A stretch of 14,342 nucleotides of DNA, taken from the NCBI GenBank assembly GCA_004335635.1, contig QAXH01000697.1, positions 271-14,612 of the forward strand, written 5' to 3'. The translations under genes were made by a program, and so were the position numbers. A model generated the notes under the pieces. That model had not been told where the DNA came from and searched no databases. It was given only the letters and a program-made list of their open reading frames with translations. Positions 9,501 to 14,342 of this stretch are shown piece by piece. Source of the stretch: Chloromonas sp. AAM2 (lineage: Eukaryota; Chlorophyta; Chlorophyceae; Chlamydomonadales; Chlamydomonadaceae). Within the stretch, counting starts at the first letter, position 1. Every line of letters begins with the position of its first letter.

Positions 9501-11471
9501 ATAGCCCTCCTCCACACACGTGGCACTGCAGTCGCTTGAGGGCGGCGAGATGGCACCAGTGGGCTCGGGCGCGGGGACATCCAAACCGAGGACAGGACTG
9601 TCCAATGGGATGGTGGATGGGGCATGGGATGAGCGGGAGTTCGGTTGGGTGCGGTGAGCAGCGGGTGAGCTGGCCAGGGCACCAAGACCGGGAGCAGGCT
9701 GCTTCTGTAGTGGTGTGGCGGTGCGTGGGGCTGGCGGGGATGAGCCGGGGCTTACAGCGCCACAGTGTGCAAGGGTGCCCACCGCCATGCATGCCGCACT
9801 CGCTGCCCGCCGGCCCGAGCCCAATCCATCAGCTGCTTGCCAGCTAACGAGCCCGCTGCCACCCATCCCGATGCCACTGGCACGGCGGGGCGGGACACTT
9901 GCACCGTCATTACCACCATCGACTTGACCCAGGGTCGCATCTGGCCCCTCTTCACCTTCCTCAATGGGATACCCCAGGCCTACTTGGAAACTGCCGTTGG
10001 GAAATTCAGCCATCAGCCGGGACAGGCCGGTTGACAAGGCATGCCATGCAGCCCGGCCCACGCCTGCCAGACCAGGTGTGTTCAGATGCGCGGCTGCATT
10101 GGCATCGGCATTCCCGCGAGCTGCGTCTGACACCGCTAGCAGCCCTGTGCCTTGCTCCACACTGAACACGTCCCAGACGGTTTCTGTTTGTCCCACCCAG
10201 CTGGCCCATGTGCTTGCCATGGCAGGCTGCACAGGCACAGTCCATTAACATGAAAATATAGCCAAGGGTTCAATCTGCTACGCAAATTTGTACACGACAG
10301 GACCCTTTTAAAAATAGACCACATTGAGTTAGATGCTGACACACACTCAAGCACTCAGTTTACACATGCCAACCTCAATCTGTTCATCCACGCACATAGC
10401 CCTCCCTTTCTCACAAATGCTGCTTGGCAAGTGTTTTCGTGGCGAGGTATTCGTATTGGTCACCGGCTGCCTCCTTGGTTTGCATGCACAGGCCCTCAGC
10501 AACCCACCGGCTGTGGTATGGCTGCGGGTGGCGGAGCGGGCGGTGCCCACGTGAGCTGCGCCCCGCCCCTGGGCGGCCCGCCCAGCAGCACATCCCCGAG
10601 GTCCAGGGCAGACAGGGAGCGGATCAGCGGGTCGGCCACCTCATTCACCAGCCACGTGCCCTTGGTCGTGGCGGAAGCAACCAGGGCCACATGCTGCAGG
10701 AAGCAGGAACCAAGCATGGGTGCGCGTGCATGACAGCGCGGTGTGCTTTGGAAAAGGCGGGGCACTTTAACATGAGTGGTGCAGCCTCATGCCTCAGACA
10801 CTGCAGGCTTGCTACGCAGCTTCCCATGCCCACCTGTTTAATGACCTGCAGCAGGGTGTGAATGGCCTGAGCTGGCATGTGCAGCGGAGCAAGGGTCAGC
10901 CCAGAGATCAAAGTCACATCCAGCCGATGCGGGCCCATGTATGGCGTATGCGCTCGGAGCAGGCGGACCTCTGACAAGGGGAAAGGGTGGATGGCGTACA
11001 AGCTGCTGTCTGCATGGCCACAACGCAGGCAGGGGCAGTGGTAGGCTTCAATTCAGCATGTAACACTTGCGACTGGCTGCAGGCGACTAGCACGTTGCAT
11101 CAAAGCCGTAGGGGTTCTGCATGTCTAAAGCAGGTCCATGTCCAGGTCCCAAATTCAACTAAGGTTTGTAGATCGAGAACTACCCTTGACAGGCTCATGC
11201 TGGCTATTGAACGTTAATGAACAATTCTGTGGGCCGTTCATGTGTGTCTGTTGCGACTGTGCGAAATGACATGTGGAACGTCGTGGCTTCGTGCAGCCAA
11301 CAATTCGCCAGGCGAGTCGTGTACTAGCTGCGTGTTCGGTGCATTCAAAACAGGGTATAGGGTGGCGTCGCCGTGAAGGACTAGGCCGGACAGACGGTGT
11401 TGTTGAGGCCGGAAGAACCAAAATAATTTGGACCATTTCTCGAATACTCATGTCATCCTTGCGCAGGGGCC

Positions 11472-11503
<32 letters not shown>

Positions 11504-12212
11504 ACAGATGTCCTTGCGGACACTTCCCAGTGTTTGACCTAGCCCTATATACCCTGTTCTCTATGTCAGCAATCGCGATGGTGGGTTGGGAGCTGTATGA
11601 TACCAAGGCTGCCGCGCTGCTGGTGGCATGTGCCGTGTGCAAGGGATCAGGTGGTAAGCAGCAGCTGGCTGCCAGGATGACTTGCGCAGCTGGCACGTCG
11701 CTGTGCTCTCATAGTGCGCATTCTGGCAGGCAAGTCCAAGGGTGCTAACAGACATGGGCGCATGGCAGCTTACAGGCGTACGTGTATGCACTGCCTAACG
11801 CTTCCCTACCTGTAGCAGGTCCATCTGGTGTCGTGCTGCTGCCAGAATCCGCCTGAAAACTGCCATCTTCTTGCAAAACACCAGAGCCGTATGGCAACCT
11901 ACGGGTGGCAAGTAGCCAATGCCGAGCTCAACCACGTGTACAAATGAAGCCTCAGAGTAGATACCAGTTGAGTCAGTTGGCCTAACCTCTCTCAAACCCC
12001 TGGGCTGCCCTGACTCGTGGCTCAGGACAGCTGGCCTGGCGCCAACAGCAAGCTGCATGGACTTGCACAGGCACTCTTTTGCTGCCTTTTCTCTCCACGC
12101 ACCATGCCATGAACAGCACGCAATGCTGCTTGACAAGTGACAAACGGCCCGGAATGCGGTGGTGACGGCTTGGCCACACGTACACATACTCTCGCACGTA
12201 GACAACCTGCAT
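6568..12212 (-). CDS. TBC-domain Rab GTPase-activating protein (GYP7/TBC1D15 type), about 12 exons
   Basis: Exons inferred: 12212-12099, 11852-11810, 11009-10834, 10693-10551, 10200-9398, 9132-9004, 8907-8894, 8690-8493, 8093-7935, 7700-7600, 7291-7174 and 6792-6568 (740 residues). It should accelerate GTP hydrolysis by a Rab at membranes. The N-terminus matches the Rab-binding domain of plant GYP7-like proteins (RIPGRLSLVKQ, LYAIHPFPLSEVRLLR, SGLTLAPLHM, GTWLVNEVADPL). A Gly/Ala/Ser/Pro-rich linker of about 230 residues follows. The TBC domain then runs from PPLTEDDLQAMMDAEGRV to the DFDDMLKF-HLSG end. Both catalytic fingers are present: Arg in IDKDVGR (about R503) and Gln in YCQGMSD (about Q540). 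Uncertain points are the start, the exon 1/2 junction (12103/11859 is an alternative), the exon 5 start (10212 or 10226 possible) and the exon 6 donor (8985 has the wrong phase). A 5-codon upstream exon at 12335-12321 joined to 12206 is also possible. Confidence 0.85.
6793..7173 (-). other. GC-AG intron, last intron of the TBC gene
   Basis: The donor reads ACGCAG then GCAAGT, the strong consensus seen at GC donors. The acceptor is TGCTCACAG. Joining at these sites gives AIMTQ-VHDFDDMLKF in phase, matching the family. The nearby GT (GTCAAAAG) would put the last exon out of frame. Confidence 0.75.
8376..8510. repeat. Duplicated exon end with decoy splice donor
   Basis: 8376-8404 copies 8482-8510 (three differences over the first 26 bases, period 106). 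The real copy holds the end of the TBC exon, encoding RDYCQ plus the donor GTAAAG. The intronic copy reads AGGGACTACTGCCAG then GTACAAGG, so it also encodes RDYCQ next to a GT. Confidence 0.7.
8894..8907 (-). other. Probable 14-nt microexon of the TBC gene
   Basis: Minus strand reads TTTGCAG, then CCAAGCTGATGCAG, then GTTGTA. It encodes the end of a codon plus K-L-M-Q. This supplies the 'K-x-Q-W' step that precedes WQARIRDQ in homologues and restores the frame between exons 6 and 8, provided exon 6 ends at 9004 (C before GTAATG). No cDNA support is available here. Confidence 0.6.
11420..11523 (-). ncRNA. U6: U6 spliceosomal snRNA, copy 2 (inside TBC-gene intron 2)
   Basis: From the 5' GUGUCC hairpin to GGUCCAAAUUAUUUU the sequence is identical to copy 1, including the ACAGAGA box, the AGC triad and the internal stem-loop. 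It lies within the 800-bp second intron (11010-11809) of the TBC gene, in the host orientation. The 3' T-run is only four long (11420-11423) before GGTT. That is enough for Pol III in many organisms but weaker than in copy 1. An unchanged body beside drifting flanks argues that both copies are functional. Confidence 0.95.
11546..11551 (-). promoter_or_regulatory. TATA box of U6 copy 2
   Basis: TATATA at -28 to -23 from the U6 start at 11523, the same as in copy 1. Confidence 0.85.
11576..11585 (-). promoter_or_regulatory. USE-like upstream element of U6 copy 2
   Basis: CCCACCATCG on the minus strand, with 24 bases between it and the TATA box, exactly as in copy 1. It sits at one end of the 63-bp block (11572-11634) that is identical in both cassettes. 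Confidence 0.6.
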
Positions 12213-13600
12213 GTGGGTGGCAGATCACTGAACTCGCACAGTGCATGGCACTGGCAACGTTGGGAACTGAACAGCAGCAATAATACCCAAGCAACAACGC
12301 AAGTCACAAACTTGTCTCACCAGCCAAAAACTCATGCCTTGAAAAAGTGGAGCGGCAGGAGCCTGGGATGTAACAGAGTGTAGTCTTCATAACATTTTGC
12401 CGTCATTCTACAGCACAGAGTGACTCGGCCATCTCAGAGTAACGGAGTGGCTGAGTTTGTTGTCTGATGCGTGCACTGGTGTAACTTTATATAATATTCA
12501 TCATGCATGGCATTAAGTTCCGCTGCTGGACCTGTTCTGGCTGGATGTTCACCATGTTGCTTACGACGCATGCAGCTATTTTTGCTCCTGTAGCCCACGC
12601 AGAGTCTTCAGTCACACCAAGGGTAAGGTATGCGACCTTTGAAATTCTGTAGCTGACTGAATTCAGGTGACCTCAACCCTGTGGTGGCTCTTGGAAGCGA
12701 CAACATGCCCAAACGTCTTCGACTCACTAGCTTGTCTTGCTGCAGATAAATCGGTAGCACTTGTGGAGCCACACAGGTCCTTCACACGGGACAATGTACG
12801 AACTGCTGTGCACTACCTGTTGAGAGACAAATGCAACATGTATAGGGCGCGAAGCTAAGTGTTACTGGGAGTCCCAGCTAACATTCATTAACGTTGAAAA
12901 GGTTGATGACCTGTTCATGTTAATGTTGATTGTTACTGCCGATTGTTGAAACCAAGTAAAATATTTGAGGGTATGCAGGGGGAGGGGGTTTTTGAAAGAC
13001 CACGACCCTAGCACACAAAACGGCCTCGGACTTTCAAAAATAGGACCAATTTTGGAAACCACCCAGAAACGGGTCAGAATTACTGAAAAGGGGCTCAATC
13101 GACAGCTCTCGCCAAGGCCTCTCCCCTGGACAACTTAGTTGCATACTTCACTTAAACAATGCCCCACTTATGGGTCATCAAAGCCCAGCCGGCCCTAACC
13201 GAACTCTAACCGCCACCCATGTCACAGGCCATGGGGGCATGCCAAAGGTAAACTTCACTTCCAAGGTATGCAAGCACAATCCGCTCTGCATCCGGCTTTG
13301 GATCGGTGCTTGAGTGACCTGCAGCCTGGCGCCGCATGTGACGCAAGCCACGCCAGCGCCGGCACCCTCTGACACTTCCCCAGCCCATAACAAACCACCC
13401 CAAGGAAATGAAAGTGGTTTTGGATAGCTCTTGACAAGCTGCAACCAGCCACATCTTCAAAAGCCTTGAATTCGTTGTGATGGAGCCGTACAACAAGAAA
13501 TACTCAAAAAGGTCGAAACAGTAGCTCGGGCCTTGCGGAGGACTTTTATACCACCCAGTCAACCATCTCAGAATAACCTGAAGCCTTGGATTCGAGCTTC
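12213..13600. other. Upstream region of the TBC gene; no supported gene
   Basis: Lies between the TBC gene start and the 3' UTR of the rightmost gene, so the TBC promoter is expected near 12213-12600. Visible items are an AT-rich TTATATAATATTCA at 12487-12500, a perfect hairpin CTGGGA-G-TCCCAG near 12866-12878, an inverted pair TTTTTGAAAG (12989-12998) and CTTTCAAAAA (13031-13040), and a plus-strand two-piece ORF (12503-12622 with 12667-12858) discussed as a weak lead. Confidence 0.4.
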
Positions 13601-13605
13601 TTACA
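13601..13605 (-). other. Poly(A) signal TGTAA of the rightmost gene
   Basis: TGTAA on the minus strand about 102 nt after the stop at 13707. TGTAA is the usual chlorophyte poly(A) signal. Confidence 0.5.
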
Positions 13606-13706
13606 CCGTTAGCATGCGTACAAGTGGTTCAGAGATACCCACTCCCACCTAACCCACCTAAGGTCATTTTCTATAGAACCTCCCCCCAGGGGGTATGTCC
13701 CTCAAT

Positions 13707-14342
13707 TCATGTAATGTCAAACAGGCGGCGCACCAACACGCCCTGTTTCAGGCCGTGGGCATATCCCACCTCGCTAGCACTTGCTTCCCCCACGCTCAAG
13801 TAGCTGTCCAGTTCATCTTCCAGCTCCTCAGCCTCACTGCTCAGGTCACCTGTGACATGCAAATCGCGCGCCATGCAGAGAAGCTTGAGAGCAGAACAGC
13901 CTCACCAGGTCTTATGAAAAGCTCTGGAGGTAAGTGGCTGCTCGGACAGCGTGATGCATCGCCTAGCATGATTTACATGGGGTGGAGCCATGCTGGACGA
14001 CCATGCGGCCCTAGACTGCACTCCTGAGCGCAGTGTGATAGCCAGTCAGTTTTTGGACTTACATGGCGACCCAACAGGCAGGTCGAGATGGCTTCCTTCC
14101 ATGGGTGGCCTGCAAAATGCCCTGGTGTGATGGAAAGTCAGACTAAGGCTCATCCTAAACAAAGGGCTCAACTGTGTGCATTGCGCATCTTGACTTGCGC
14201 CAGGAACATTAGCTCTGCGCAACGCAGTGACTAGCGCGTCAGCAAAGACCTACCCGGCGCGGCGCACAGGCCCTGGGTGGCGGGTAGGGTTGGGTGGTGG
14301 TGGTGGTGGTGGTGGCCTGGAACGATTAATCGCAGGTTCTGA
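13707..14342 (-). CDS. 3' end of an unrecognised gene, three exons, partial
   Basis: I do not recognise the family. Exons inferred: 14342(or beyond)-14254, 14109-14063 and 13849-13707. The donors are GTAGGT and GTAAGT, the acceptors are TTTTGCAG and GTCACAG, and the phases agree. The visible C-terminus has a run of eight Pro, then basic residues (NPTRHPGPVRRAG), then PPMEGSHLDLPVGSPCD, an acidic helix-like stretch (SSEAEELEDELDSYL) and the end GVLVRRLFDIT. A TGTAA lies about 100 nt after the stop. The frame is open to the window edge, so most of the gene lies outside. Alternatively translation could start at the Met at 14099 and give a 60-residue protein, which is less likely because the frame and phase continue upstream. 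An acceptor (TTCCAG) at about 14319 could also begin the first exon seen. Confidence 0.6.

Larger units (their letters stand above)
11350..11792 (-). repeat. U6 cassette, copy 2 of a dispersed duplication
   Basis: Paralogous to 4060-4490. On the promoter side the match is strong to about 11708, then weak to about 11792 (shared AACAGACATGGGCGCATG). On the 3' side it runs from the U6 end to about 11350. The right edge stops only about 20 bp short of the TBC exon at 11810-11852. Confidence 0.8.

Noticed and set aside
9434..9847. Plus-strand ORFs of up to 137 codons opposite the large TBC exon
   Set aside because: Shadows of the GC-rich coding exon 10200-9398 on the minus strand.
13206..13562. 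118-codon minus-strand ORF
   Set aside because: It lies at and beyond the poly(A) signal of the rightmost gene, overlaps other open frames, has no recognisable domain and has no splice continuity with neighbours.
13581..13606. GGATTCGAGC resembling a tRNA B box
   Set aside because: No T stem or other cloverleaf arms; it lies in a 3' UTR.
14290..14315. GGT triplet repeat as a free microsatellite
   Set aside because: On the minus strand it encodes the polyproline run of the inferred exon, so it is better explained as coding.

Overview
The window looks like nuclear DNA of a chlorophyte green alga, probably of the Chlamydomonadales type. The evidence is spliced genes with GTGAG/GTAAG-like donors and TGCAG-like acceptors, TGTAA-type poly(A) signals on the coding strand after each recognised stop codon, Gly/Ala/Pro-rich linkers, and best family matches to plant and algal proteins. 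No bacterial-style operon, CRISPR array or insertion sequence was seen.

Three protein-coding genes lie head to tail, all on the minus strand. From right to left they are: (1) the 3' end of an unrecognised gene (14342 to 13707, three exons seen, acidic C-terminus); (2) a TBC-domain Rab GTPase-activating protein of the GYP7/TBC1D15 type (12212 to 6568, 12 exons inferred, about 740 residues); (3) a prolyl-4-hydroxylase-like 2-oxoglutarate/Fe(II) dioxygenase (4994 to 1717, six exons, about 334 residues). I built the exon models by hand from phase-consistent splice sites and remembered family alignments, and I note where a boundary is ambiguous.

The most striking feature is a pair of U6 spliceosomal snRNA genes (4130-4235 and 11420-11523, minus strand). 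Each lies in the longest intron of one of the two complete genes, in the host's orientation. Each has its own TATA box, a plant-USE-like element with 24 bases between it and the TATA box, and a Pol III T-run. The two are copies of one cassette of about 430 bp. The RNA bodies are identical, and so is a 63-bp block just upstream, while the rest has drifted. Subtracting the cassette leaves introns of ordinary length, which suggests insertion into pre-existing introns.

Smaller points of interest are a GC-AG intron and a probable 14-nt microexon in the TBC gene, an intronic copy of an exon end carrying a decoy donor, an imperfect 196-bp foldback in the spacer between the two main genes, and several short tandem duplications in introns. 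The left 1.6 kb, 4995-6510 and 12213-13600 contain no gene I can support. Weak ORF signals there are described as leads only.
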